From: Phoronis australis
Lineage: Eukaryota; Phoronida; Phoronidae
DNA length: 64,000 nucleotides
Reading direction: 5' to 3'
NCBI GenBank assembly: GCA_002633005.1
Contig: NMRA01000007.1
Location: 1,908,569-1,972,568 of the forward strand
Shown: positions 1 through 12,027 of the stretch, piece after piece
How positions within the stretch are numbered: the first letter of the stretch is position 1
Layout of the letters: each line of letters begins with the position of its first letter
Program-made: the position numbers and the translations under genes
Notes under the pieces: generated by a model
The model's database searches: none
What the model saw: only the letters and a program-made list of their open reading frames with translations
Told to the model about the DNA's origin: nothing

Positions 1-1591
1 AAACGGAGTGCAAAAATCGTTAATTCAAACCACAAACTATATCGGTAATCTGGCGTTCTCTATGAAATAGCATTCATGAATGACCTTTAAAATACTCCCA
101 AAGTAACTTTTATGCTAAATCATTTGAGTAAAATTAGGTCTATCGTTTTCGTTACAACACCGCGGCGGGGTCGAGGCCTTCTAAGAAATACACTGAAAAC
201 ATACGGCTCAACAAGGGTAGAGTTCAGTAACGCTAGAACCTCGCTAAAAAGCAAGACTTCGTGGAGGTTACATGAGATGTTGCCGTGTATTTTAAATGAA
301 AACATGTGATTTTGGCTACATTTTAGCGAGGTCCTAGCGTAGGTCTTAGCGTACTGAACTCTATCCAGGGTCGTGTTCTAAGTTTTCCTTAAAAGAATAC
401 TTAACCCGATTTTAGGTAAACAGCAGACTGATACTAATTACCTTGCTAAATTGAGAAGTGTAACTAACGGTTCAAGTCAGACACAGGACAAAGACCTTCC
501 ATCTCAAAACGGACTATTCACTTAGTGGCGCAGTGGGGAAGTGTCTTATTTGAATAATTCTTCTATCGCTCAGGAGACCGGAAGTACCGGTGGTGCATCA
601 GCAGATGACCGAAACAGCAATTGGTGGGATCACCAAAACCGGGCTTAGAAAAATTTTATTATTAGTTGACTTATTTAAATTGCTATTTTTTAATTTTCCT
701 TGAAGTTGTTCTTTCCGCTTCATTTCAGTTAAAAAAAATGATTAGACGGATTTTAGCACAAGTTAATTCTCTCGAAACGTAAGACCAAATAACGCTCACT
801 CAAGGCAACTCCAAATATTTTCAAACTTACCTGAATTTAATATAAGTTTTTACTTTAATTCATATTTTGGTGGTGCACCACCACCTAATATGGCCGCTGT
901 AGTGACTGACAGCTGGCACACGAATTATGGGTACTTACTTAACGGCCGTCAAAAATAAAAGTGCATAGTAAAATGAAGCTAGCATAAACAGGACTAGAAG
1001 TCACCAAATGTTTACATTTTAGTGATTTAAGTGACGAAAGTCATCCTGAGTTCTAAATTGGTGAACTTAAAGAAAATGGTATCTTTAAGGTCTTCTTATG
1101 TTAAGAAAAACCTTTTAAGATTTAAAAATTTTATCTTCAGTCCCGAAATTCACTCTCCTAATCCAACTAAGATATTCCTTAACTTTTGTTTAACTTTAAG
1201 GAAGCTTGACAATTCCTTTTCATATATTTGGTAACTTTTGAGACAAAATGGCCTCATGTGGTCGCGCTTTGTTTTTTTGAAATTTAAATTACGGAATAAG
1301 TGCCTTTGGATGAGCAGTCATCGAAAACCTCGTGTGTATTGGTTGGTCAGCGTTCTTGTAAAACTTGACGACTAAAACGAGACAAAGCAGGCAACTTGAT
1401 ATCATTATCTGCACTCATAGTCTGTAATTCATGGGCGGCGCAGCACTGAAAAAGTGGGGCTATAGCCCCCCAGCTCCCTGTGGTGCGCCGCCCATGTAAG
1501 TACTTGTGAAGCCTGTAATCATTCAGCACATTGTTTCGTGACAACGAAATAAAATTCTGATACTTCTGCACGAAGTGATTGGACTTCTTAC
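1..1591. other. Downstream intron or flank of the LRRC74-like gene; no coding exon recognised
   Basis: I searched the minus strand for another 28-residue LRR exon in phase 0 following the donor at 1591/1590 and saw none. The region is AT-rich. It contains a 17-bp inverted repeat around 1430-1496, listed separately, and a short palindromic stretch rich in GGTG/CACC near 866-881. The short open frames here show no repeat periodicity or known motif. Confidence 0.5.
1430..1496. repeat. Nested hairpin with GC-rich 17-bp inverted arms
   Basis: Arms at 1430-1446 and 1480-1496 are complementary with one mismatch; the outer sequence is CATGGGCGGCGC. The loop holds a second palindrome, GGGGCTATAGCCCC, at 1456-1469. 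The GC content is much higher than the surrounding AT-rich DNA. Weaker complementarity continues a few bases outward. It may be the core of a small foldback transposon. Confidence 0.6.
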
Positions 1592-4500
1592 GACTAATTC
1601 CTTGAGCGACGCGCTATCAGCCATGCCAATCGCGATGGTGTTCGCTCCCTTCGGGGATAGGTGTGTGAATCGTATGTCCAGATGCTCCAACGTTTTGTTT
1701 TCCCGAAGAGCCTTCGTCATGGACACGGCACCCTCGTCACTAATTCCGTTGAAACCAAATTTGAAAATTCTGAGTCTGTTGTTCACCTATTCAAAAGTTG
1801 CAGCAGAGGTTTGAAAGAACGCGTTCCACATGTTACTTTATGAGAAAAGCAGGTAAAAGGAGATGATTTTACTACTTTAAGATAAATTTGAAACAAAGGA
1901 CACAAATTATTTATCACTAATAAAGTGCATTTCCAAACAAATTAGGTTGTTACTAGGAACAGTGTTCGTAACATTATTCGAGAGATTTCTGAACACATGT
2001 TAAAAGGATGCTAAACACCGTTTTGATGATTTCAATCAATCCTCATTGTGTCATTAGCTAATGCGTCATTGGCGTCAATTTTGAAAAAAAAGCTGGAATC
2101 AACTAAAAATTCATAAACTATATGTCACAGATTTGATTTTACAGTTTTTCCTGTGTGATCTTTCCCACGGTTGCCGTGTAATTCGCTAAAAGCGTAGGTT
2201 ACGCTTACCCTTTTAGAATACTTTAAAGGGAGTTGTCAAATTTTCAGGGTAACAGAGAATTATCTAGATGGGAAAGAGTTCTATTATAATATCTGTTACT
2301 AGGACAAAAAAAGGTTTGGTATCCTTTTAATTCACGATTACAAACCTGAAATATTTCCTAGTCCTATATTGGTAGGCACATTGATTACAAAGAGAAATCT
2401 ATCTGTTAAAAGTGAGTTTATTCTGGTTGGACCAATTACCGATAAGCCTTTGCAGAGGTTCTGTACTCCACGAAGTCGGAATTCATTCCAGCTTAGATCC
2501 AAGTACTCTAAAGTGTCGTTTTCAGCTGAAATAAAAGTTATCAGCAGAAATAACGGGCAACAGACGTCGCAAATGGTATCTTCAGTAACAGAGAATTTTA
2601 GTTCAAATTGTGCAAATGAAATTTTGACTGGCCTTAAAGCATAGTTTTTATAACGTATTTACTGAGAATTATAAACTGAGGTTTAATACGGTGGGCAATT
2701 TTTGCATTAGTTCATTGAAAAGCATTTAATATATATATACTCGGGATATTTACCCAAAACCCTGCCAAACTCATGCGATGCTCTATTGCCAAATTCGTTC
2801 TCACTCAAATCTAGCCACGAAGTTCGGGAGTTTTCCTAAAATGAAAAATGTTATCAAGCTGCCTGAGTGGTGAGAAATTTCCATGTCTCCTTATTGCAGT
2901 TCAGCCATCTCAAAGAGGAAAAACGAAGTTTTATGATAGTTCTGACAATATTTACATCCATTGTAAATTCACCCAATAAAAGACAACTTTGATTTCAGGT
3001 CGTGAATACTTCTTATCGTTTTTCAGTACACGTAGTCTTAACAAGCTCACACATATTGTAGTTTCTCACGTTGAAAGCAATAATCTTGTGCACAAAAAGG
3101 AATAGCCATTGGAGTTGATGACCTTCACCCACTATTGAATAGTTGTGTATAATTAACCGAAACATTCTCGTCCTCCTGTAATAAGGAGTACGAACAGGGA
3201 ATCCCGATTTTTTGTGTTAAGTTTTAGGCTGCATATTCATAAACTAGCGTTTTTAGTCTCCCAAGCTCTTGGAATATCGGCTACACCACACCATTTCTGA
3301 AATAGGCTGGTGAATCACTAAGTGGTCTGTGGGAAACACCGTGTGTTGTGATGTTTGGATAATTATACTCTTCCTATCCTATTCTTTTTGGAAATACAAT
3401 GTGAAAATGGACATGTTCGTCACCATAAGCTTTCGTTTTAATGTCAGTGCTCATTTCGAGAAGACATACAATTGAATAGTTGAACATTATTATTCCAATA
3501 CAAAAATAACCAGTTGGTCAACTTACTTACTTACTAGTTAAAGATCAGTTTTCAGAAATTTCCAGTACCAGATGCCAGTGATTAAAAGACATCGAGGACA
3601 ACCCCAGACAGAGAGCTACGATCTTTAGATTACTGTTGAAACGTCGTTCTCAAACTTGCGTGTGCCATCATTTCCTCGAGGGAAACGTTTTAGCCAAATT
3701 TCATGAAATTTCACCGCAGAAATCTAGTTGCCTGGCCCAAATGAATGACAACTGAATATTGACTGCTCAAGACAGGGCTAGAACATGCGACCATAACCGT
3801 ATGAACTAACCGCTAGTTCATTTAGCTGCTCTCGCTTTGACTCACGTGAAATGTCAGCTCAATTATACGTCATTTGAGGCAGATAGCTCAGCTCTTAGCT
3901 CTCCGTCTTCGGTGGCCCTAGCTTATTGACCCATTTTAAGAAGAATTAGTCAATTCAGTCTTTATAACCCCGCTATGGAAACATTTTCCAGCTTCTTACT
4001 ATAAGTGAATTTGCCAAGGAATGCGAGTCCTTGTCCTTGAAGTTGTTTCCCGCCAAGTTCAGTTTCATTAGAGTCGCATTTGACATCAGCAACTCGGATA
4101 TGGCTCGACAACCAGCCGATCCAATGTTGTTGTGCGCCAGATTCTGAAATTAACATCATCACCAGACATCTCAAGAATAACTGAAAAATAGTTCGTGTTT
4201 TGCTATCTAAATTCGTGGATAAAGCATTCTTAATATGTTTGTGCGCCAAAACTTAAGCTGCATTTCGAAGGTGTTCTGCTGGCAATGCTGAGTTGCATGT
4301 ATAACGGAAGCGATTTGGGGTTCGTAATCACGCTCACCTGACTTTGAACCGTTGCCGATTATACCGCAAATCAAGTTACACGCAATCAATTTTCAAATTC
4401 ATAAATTTTCCATTGTCTAACTTCAATAATTCCTGAGGCGTTTTCTTGTTGGTAACGGAAATAGAATTCTGCCACACGTAAGGAACATAACTATTTCGTG

Positions 4501-7500
4501 AAAGTAAAAGGCCTAATTAGATTTTCGCCTTTTAGGTAGTTAAACAGGGCGAAATGAAGCTTTGAATTTTAACTTATTGATCTGCAAGATATGTTATATG
4601 TACGTAAAGCTTTCAGCACCAAAATTCAAAATAAAATTCAATATTTGGGTGAACTTGTCAGTCAGATAAGATGTCGACAGCTGAAAGGAAATGTCACTTA
4701 CCAATTCGGTGATGTAAATGTTTTCCTTCATCATGTCCGTTACATACAGCGCCCCCATGGGTCCGATCCAGTTATCTTCTATGTCGAGCACGTTAATTAC
4801 AGTGTTGCTCTAAAAACACAGTTTTTCAAAAAGAATACATGTGGACGCACTTTTTTCTGAGACCATCGCAGATAACGCGATTCATCTCATGGTCGACTGT
4901 TCAGATAGGTCTCGTGAGCAGTAGTGTGCGGCTGGCTTTAAGATAAGCTTGAGGCGTTCCTATGACAATGATTATGGTGGTAGTGGTGGTGACGGTGGCT
5001 GTGGAGATGTTTTGATATTAAAACAGATGCTATACCGATGCTGAGGACGACGGGGAATTAAAATCCTCCATATTACATTAACAACATTTGATCAGTACCA
5101 TTTAAATTTGAAGATTTTTTCATGCACAGGCTTTTTAATGTGGTGGGCTGTTGAGTAACGCTACGGCGCCACAAAACAAGCTCAACAGTCTTCCTTCAAT
5201 GGTTGCATGCAGTGTTGACAATTTTTTTTTTCATCTTACCAGAAGAGACACGGACATAGCTTTCACACCGTTTGGTCCGAGGCCGTGGTGTTTCATGATG
5301 ACGTTCTCCGTTTGCATATGTCGGATAAAATAAGAAGATGGCACTACGCCAAATCTGTTGCACGCGTCCTTATACAGTGTAATACCAGTGCCGTCATAGG
5401 ATCGTACTTTCCGTATTTCTGAAACGGAACACATTTTGTGTTCTTGAATTTTAGATATCGTTGTAAGACTGTAATGGGAGCAGGCCTGTTTCCCCTCAGA
5501 TTTAAGCTTCATGTCGAATAATTGACTTCTATCTTTTTACTTCAAATTGTTGAATATTCCTCAGTATATTTTGAAAATAATAAAATCGATCTTACACACT
5601 TTGCTGCTTCTTTAGAGAACATTAGATTAAATTAAAGTCGCGTTGCCTACTGTTAAAAACATCAAATCTTCTGTTATATCTTGGTCCGATGTCTCATTTC
5701 AGCCCTCAAAACTGGGCTAGAAAGTTCTTTAAACTTTTTTAAAAGTTTCTTCTCGAGTCAAGTCGGAAAACAGAATCTGGGCCCTGTTCGTTCTTTCCGT
5801 GCGTAGTTAACTCAGCAATAAGGCAAGCCATGTTGTACCTATGGTTAATATTGGTGTAATAGTAGGCTGATGTTTTGGGACAAAAAGGTAAGCACACAGG
5901 TGCAATACAAGGAAACTGCTGAAAATTGAAGTCGCTTTGGAAAACCCCTACCTTCATCGGCTTTTTCTAAATCAGTATCGTACCCTTCTTCGTCCAGCTC
6001 ATCTCCTTCAAGTTCATTGACATGTGTTGAAGGAGTTACATCCTCAGGTTCTCTGAAGGTGTGAGAGAATACTACCAGGTCTTTCAAGACACAAAATGTC
6101 GTCAAATTAACAAAGCTTTAAATAATGTTTTACTGCGAATCTACAGAATTATCAACCATACAGAGAGTAAAGGCCAGCGCTCACGATAAGATTTTTGTAG
6201 AGAAATCTCACGATTATTCATTGTCGAAAATTTGTCTCGTCATTGAACCAGCAAACGCAATTCAGTTTTTGTCGCGAACAAATGCTCATTGTGACATCGC
6301 CAGCGACGAAAAATCGTACCATGTGCGCTGGCTTTTATCCAGTACGCGTTAGATAACAGCGAGACTGGAGACGCGATGGGAATGCTGCAATGCTATGTGG
6401 AGGACTTACTCATCTCTGACCCTCATTGTGTTGCATAGAGATGACGTCAAATTTAATGAAGGTTTAACATTTTCATTTTCAGGCTCGTTAATGTGAATTT
6501 TTTCCGTTTTGCCCGTCTGCCGTACTTTAAATATGTTAAAGTTCAGTCGCATGTTCATTATTGCCACGTCGACGCTTCATTTTTGTAAGGGCGAAACATT
6601 ACTGCAGACGTAAACGGAATCGTAGTTTACATATTTTAAATTAAAGGCCCACCTTCCTATGTCAATTAATTATTTCACAATACAAAATCAAGCTACGACC
6701 ATATTTATTACATTTGATAAAACAAGTCCCTGACAACTTACTTTGGTATTGGCTGCAGGTCGAACGCCTCTACACTAACTTGGATCGTAGATGACGTCTC
6801 ACCGTGGAAACCAGCAGGAATCGATTCAACCTGAAGAAATGTCAGTGAACAGAGACTCGCGTGACATTGACATCTATTCAATCTAGCAATACATAAAAGT
6901 GCTAAGAATGGATAAAATCAAGAAATGTCCACGTGCGCCTTCAAATGAAGTTCAGGTGTGCTTATATGTGAAACATTTGGGTAAAACATCTCTTTGAAAA
7001 CGCATCATTTCGGATGAAGGCGCATGAGACCGTGACTAAATACGCGCATGTGCCACCGACAAGTTTAGAGATACGTGTTGTAGACGTTTGGTAATCTCAA
7101 GTAACTTTAAGACGAGGAAAACGTCATGTCGTGCTAGATTAGCTGTCAACCATATTCTGACTCTTAGCTGTTTATATTTATTTGACTTGTCTTATCGGCA
7201 AGGACTGATACCATCACACCAATGGGGGAACCGAGTGCGGCTCAGTACGGGGTTCCAGCACGCGCGAAGGCTGCAGCTTGAGATTTAAATGAACCAGTTG
7301 TTGCGTTGTTGAATATAGACTAGGAAATAAGTGATCAGTCTCTTATTGTCCGAGGAAAAAGGAATATTTGCAGGCGTCTGTTCTGGTATTGATGAGCTGT
7401 TTGGTTGCTCCTGCGAGTTGTCTTATTAGTACCAAATACTTTGTACTGTTAGCACGCCATCTTTTTGGTCACATCACGCGACCTAATGAATATAAGTCCG

Positions 7501-7851
7501 AAGTTTTCTGGCTTTGACCGGGACTCCATCACTGGACCTTCTGCTAACCGTGCAGACGCTCTAGCCACTGAGCCATCGGGACCACTGGTCAAACACAGAA
7601 ATCCAATTAGACTTAGGAGTGGGCATACTCCATTGTGTGTAGAAATATATCTTCTTCAGTAAGGAGTGGAAATATGTTGCAGTCTTAATGTCTGATGATA
7701 GAATTCCAATGCTGGCAAAACATAAATTAGCCAACCTTCATTATAGATAATGGGAAAACATGCAAGTGTCATAAGTGTAGAAAAACGTTCTTACATTGTA
7801 TAGTTCCACAGTTTGTACATCAGCTTTCGAACTTTCTTGAATCGTTTCCAT
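1592..7851 (-). CDS. LRRC74A/B-like leucine-rich repeat protein, 5' nine coding exons (3' end missing)
   Basis: Nine exons join in frame (1041 nt, 347 codons): 7795-7851, 6742-6830, 5952-6052, 5240-5418, 4702-4809, 4000-4143, 2754-2835, 2440-2525 and 1592-1786. All have AG acceptors and GT donors and compatible phases. The start ATG at 7851 opens METIQESSK. An acidic segment with DEEGYDTDLE precedes FGVVPSSYFI and KHHGLGPNGVKA, then ribonuclease-inhibitor-type repeats of about 28 residues (VLDIEDNWIGPMG, LNLAHNNIGSAGC, LKLNLAGNNF, LDLSENEF, YLDLSWNEF). The order (acidic N-terminus, GVVP.SYFIR block, RI-like LRRs) matches LRRC74A/B as I know the family. No catalytic motif is visible; LRR proteins of this class are binding scaffolds. 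The last exon ends in phase 0 after an incomplete repeat (SLKELV), so further exons are expected, but I found none in 1-1591. An NLR-type LRR is less likely because no NACHT is present. Confidence 0.85.
3750..3845 (-). repeat. Possible degenerate tRNA-derived SINE
   Basis: Read on the minus strand, this piece has a GGTTAG element and a B-box-like GTTCTAGCCC in roughly the spacing seen in the two clearer SINE copies at 7464-7592 and 24955-25060. The A box is poor. It lies in the LRRC74-like intron between the exons at 4000-4143 and 2754-2835. Weak call. Confidence 0.3.
4207..4389 (-). pseudogene. Possible decayed LRR exon
   Basis: This lies between the LRRC74-like exons 4702-4809 and 4000-4143. 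The minus strand reads NLICGIIGNGS, then QQNTFEMQL, and after a two-base frame change LAHKHIKNA. These resemble the NxIG and TELNLAHNNIGSAG pattern of the neighbouring live exons, and a TGGCGCACAA string is shared with exon 4000-4143. The live exons already splice to each other in phase without it, so this looks like a broken duplicate. Chance similarity is possible. Confidence 0.3.
7464..7592 (-). repeat. tRNA-derived SINE copy 1
   Basis: On the minus strand there is an A-box-like TGGCTCAGTGG at 7565-7575, then TAGAGCGTCTGCACGG, GTTAGCAGAAGGTC and a decayed B box (GATGGAGTCCCGG). The 3' part ends in CGTGATGTGACCA. The copy at 24955-25060 shares GCAC.GTTAGCAGAAGGTC and the CGTGATGTGGCC tail. 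The mutated B box and the extra tail argue against a functional tRNA gene. Confidence 0.75.
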
Positions 7852-7951
7852 TTTGTTTCCGTAATTGAAGAAAAAACTGTTTTCATCGTATGCATACATC
7901 CACGTGTACGCAAGATTTAAAACATTCTGGCGGCCTATTCAAGTCTAAAAG

Positions 7952-8236
7952 CCCTGTCCACACGATTGCGTTTTCAATTTCAAAACGTAACATTTCCTTT
8001 GCGTTAAAAATATCCACACCAATACGCCAAATATACGATCGTGCCGTTCTCGCTTCCAGAAAGCTGCGCTTTCATCCATCCACAGCCTCAAATTGCATAA
8101 GGCATTATTAAAAATACACTCTCATGGAAATCGTTTTCAAAAAGTTGTTTTGGTTGCCATTTTTACCGAAAACGAGAGGGTTGAAGGTGAATCCCTAAAG
8201 AAAAAAATATTTGAAAACGGAATCGTATGGGGAGGG
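7952..8236. mobile_element. Non-autonomous DNA transposon (MITE) with imperfect terminal inverted repeats
   Basis: The left end starts CCCTGTCCACACGATTGC and runs into GTTTTCAA. The right end, read on the opposite strand, is CCCATACGATTCCGTTTTC. The two ends match over about 20 bases, and no transposase frame lies between them. It sits about 100 bp upstream of the LRRC74-like start codon, so it could overlap that gene's promoter or 5' UTR. The superfamily is not determined, because I could not define a target duplication. Confidence 0.6.
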
Positions 8237-11118
8237 TATTAGTTTTATAATACCGACTATCCTACATGTTCAGTCAATGCCATTATAGTGATCGGATCAC
8301 TATAGCTGGTGTACCAAATATGTTCTAAAATTCTACGGAGTGTAATTTCAATGTATGAACACGAAAAATTTCTATATATTCTTTGTTACAGTGACATTAA
8401 GTATAAAAATTATGAGACTCGAGCTTTAATTTATAAAAAATATCGATTAAAACAAAACATGGTACGGGTGGCTGAAGATAAAATTAATCAGTAAATCAGT
8501 TAGCACAGGGACTGCATGGATCAAATCACGGTCATTAGGCAAGTAGCTAATTTTCTAGTAAATTTCGGAATCATCAAAACTCATCGCATGAACGCAAACA
8601 TTGCGGAATCATTAGATGCGTTCACTCGAATAAAAAAGGCAAGTATGAATGGGGCTAAAGCCGGGGAATCACTAGAATCTTTTTGCTGCAATAAATAATT
8701 ACCAAAACACATACAGATTTTCAAATTATATTTTTATTCAGTAACGCATTCAATGCACAAAATAGCAACTAAATAACAATTCTGATACACACTTATATTG
8801 TGCAGCTGCATAGAACTTTAAAAATAGTAAGCCTAAAGCCAATAGGAGGCAATCTAATCATTTGTGACAGAGATATTACATGACAAATGCGGAGATATTT
8901 TAATCCAGCATCCCGCTGAATTTCACAGCTGGACACAATGTGAACAACAGCTGTCACACTGGTTTCTTTTCGGTTGAGTTTCACAGCTCACAAAAAAAGT
9001 CTCTAGCAGTATTTAATACAGGGCAAGTGATCACAAGTTTTATCACACCAGACACATCCTCATCACTATCAATACAGGATCCGTAAGTGAACAAAGTGAT
9101 CAGCCAAAGCCTTGAAGTTGCACGATCATGATTCTCACAGACTGACGGTCACCTTTCATTCTAACTTTACGTTGGATTTAGAAGCCCAGGATGGAAATCA
9201 ATGCAATCACACACAACCCCACCATCAGAGTGACAAAATCGGAGATACTTAAAGTGGCATTAAATTCGTCGGCGCTTTACCTCAAAAAAGCTTTCATTGA
9301 GGCCACTTATTGTTATATCTGACTAAAGAACAATTTAAGATCAAAATCAATAACAGTAAGTGATCTAAATCAAAAGTTTCTTTTTGTGTGATGACAGGTA
9401 AGCTTATACAACAAAAACTTTGAGTGTCATTAAACCTCTTTGTCTGTTACTGAGTAGTGTAGCGTCCTGTAACGCAAGACACCCCCGAGAGGACAGTCCT
9501 GCGGCAAGAAATCTTCACTTATGCAACAAGGCAGTAAATACATTAATCCCCGCCGAAAGTTTACTGTGCAGGAGTTGTGCAGACAGCATTTCCCAACATG
9601 CTGTGCGAAATTAAAGAAGGGCTCGTAATTCATCGTGAAATTTTAAAACAAACTGCAAGTGCCAAAGATACAAAGTACCGCGATATATGTGTAACCGCAA
9701 GCATACTTTTTCAAAGTTTTGTCGAAATCCTCTGAAAAATATAAAGGTTCCACAAAGAATGATATTTCCCCACATGGACAGGTGAAAGAATGAGCCAAAA
9801 TTCAAAAATATACTGTAGAATGGAGAAATGCAGATGAAATGCGTCACAGCTCCTTTGTATACGTATACATTTTGAAAATTTGGTCAAAATCCCCTTTGAA
9901 TTGTCTAAGTCGAGTAAAGAAGACCCAAGAACTCACATAGGTAATGACAGAATGACGCCTATGTTCCCACTTGGGCTATGGATCACTGCCAACATGAATT
10001 TTTCCCATAATTCTATTCTCGCTGACAAAGCACTTCAGCAGAAGCCATTTTGGAAGTCTATGATAGGAATTTTCTGAGCCTACTTGCAAAACACTCCTCC
10101 TTCATTTGTGATAGTTTTCGTAGTTTTCCGAGATCTCACTTTTCTGGAAAACAAATTGCCCAACAAAACGTACACCAGATACCTCGAAATCGGTTTCAAA
10201 CAAAAATCAAAATCTCATAAAAACTTGATGAATAGATTTACACAATCCTCACACACATCAAAAGCATACACTACAGATACACATCAGAACATGAGGAAAA
10301 GATCGACTACATCGACAACAAAAATCTTATGTACAGTGGCAATTTGATATTCTCTAATGAAGTAATGGCAACAGACTTACATTTTTCACACATTTCACTT
10401 TATTGCACTCCAACACTATAAGCTCAATTTTGCACAAACATTAAAAGCGAAAGAACTGAAAGCCAGCATGTTTAGCTGGGGGCCATCTTCGTAGTTACCG
10501 AATGAACAAGCTCAAAAAGCAACAAATGCAGACAACTGAGACAGGGTACACTGTTATCAATGAAATTTCACAAAATCAAATAGTCCTGAATCACGACAGG
10601 AAGCCTAATTTAACACAATACCATTAGTTATGCAAATTGCTATGCATATTTACAAAGTGGTTGTGTCTTATAACCAGATAATGGTAAGGTAATTATGGTG
10701 TGGAACAATATGTCTAATTTTTCAAGGTGTTACAGGTCTTATTTAGCAAAGTTACTAGCTGAGAATGTACCTCTTAAGTTTGAGACAGGGAGAATTCGGG
10801 GCATTCCTTAGATGGAAGAGAATATAAACATAAACCAAATTGAAAATTAAAAATTGTTTAGTTTTCGTGAGTGAGAAATTCTTCCTTTTAAAAAAACAGT
10901 CTGACCATAGAGTCTCTCAGTCAGAAGTCTCATGATAAATTTCTGACAAGGGTGGGAAACAAATGAAAGAGTTGTACGTATTTTGTACCTTTTAACTTAT
11001 CATTTTCTTTCTCAAGCAGTAGCTTGTAAGCCCTTGATGTTGGGGGTGAATGACTCTTTAATATTGTTGTTTATATTTTCTACTGCTTCAATCTTGTCGC
11101 TAAAATAAAATATATTAT

Positions 11119-11157
<39 letters not shown>

Positions 11158-11810
11158 TATATATATAACCAGATAAATCTATCAATTGCATGATCCCCAG
11201 CACTTCTATCAAATCCAATGACTATTTTTCATACAAAAACAACTTCCTTGGTTTTGCATCTTTTTGACATCAATCGATTAGCTTAAATTGGGTGCACCAT
11301 TGGGTGCACCATTCAAACTCATCACAGTTCCTTTAATCAAATTTTATCACCTCTTTCCCTCCTAACTTACCCTACAGTTCACGTCTCAAAGACCTTACCT
11401 ATCCCCAACCAGCCCACTGAACTATATCCTATCCTTTCCCACATTCAGCCCATCAATCAAATATCTTCTCACTCAGCAGATCATTCCACCTAAGTCCAGT
11501 GCATCACCTCCTTCCTCCTTTATCTTTCCGCTGTACTTCAGCTACAGTACCTCTATTGGCACCATATATCCCCTCACATCTCCTTTGTCCTTTCATACAA
11601 ATAATCACATGCATACTAAAAAAATTAGGTGAAGATATACAAGACTTTGTCAATAACAGGTCACCTCGTTCTTCAATCTCCATCATCCACTAAAGAGTAG
11701 ATTAGATGCAGACCATTCAAAACACCCCTTAGCACCCAACCTAGGGTTTAGCTTCAGAACAAGTCTCCCTCCTTCTGTACATTCCTGTCTCATTGAAACT
11801 CTTCTACTTT
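8237..11810. other. Intergenic region between the LRRC74-like start and the ATG2 3' end
   Basis: No exon with conserved protein content was recognised on either strand. The region is expected to contain the ATG2 3' UTR (minus strand). One candidate poly(A) signal, AATAAA on the minus strand, is at 10399-10404, with other T-rich candidates near 8731. It also has a (TA)n tract at 11121-11168 and a 12-bp tandem pair GGGTGCACCATT near 11289-11312. Confidence 0.5.
11121..11168. repeat. (TA)n microsatellite
   Basis: A run of alternating T and A, interrupted once by GAC, is preceded by CACACA. It is simple repeat DNA in the intergenic or ATG2 3' UTR region. Confidence 0.9.
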
Positions 11811-12027
11811 CCACTTCCTCACATTTCAAGTCTTCCAGTGTCCACTTCCTCTCATTTCAAGTCTTCCAGTGTCCACTTCCTCTCATTTCAAGTCTTCCAG
11901 TGTCCACTTCCTCTCATTTCAAGTCTTCCAGTGTCCACTTCCTCTCATTTCAAGTCTTCCAGTGTCCACTTCCTCTCATTTCAAGTCTTCCAGAGACCAC
12001 TTCCTCTCATTTCAACTCCTCCAACTT
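11780..12027. repeat. 31-bp minisatellite derived from the ATG2 stop-codon region
   Basis: Seven units with exact 31-bp spacing start at 11811, 11842, 11873, 11904, 11935, 11966 and 11997. A degenerate eighth unit is at 11780-11810 and a partial one starts at 12028. On the ATG2 strand each central unit reads GGAAGTGGACACTGGAAG then ACTTGAAATGA, which would spell RKWTLEDLK-stop. The true ATG2 end is RKWKLEELK-stop, with its stop codon at 12007-12009, inside the unit that starts at 11997. The array therefore consists of copies of the terminal ATG2 codons plus stop, extending downstream. Since 31 is not a multiple of three the reading phase shifts each unit, but the first stop ends translation. 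Confidence 0.9.

Noticed and set aside
1347-1571. Last exon of the LRRC74-like gene
   Set aside because: The translation has no LRR pattern and overlaps the GC-rich hairpin. The frame does not continue the phase-0 junction with a plausible acceptor.
3870-3930. tRNA-like GATAGCTCAGCTCTTAGC
   Set aside because: It resembles an A box only. No B box or cloverleaf could be drawn.
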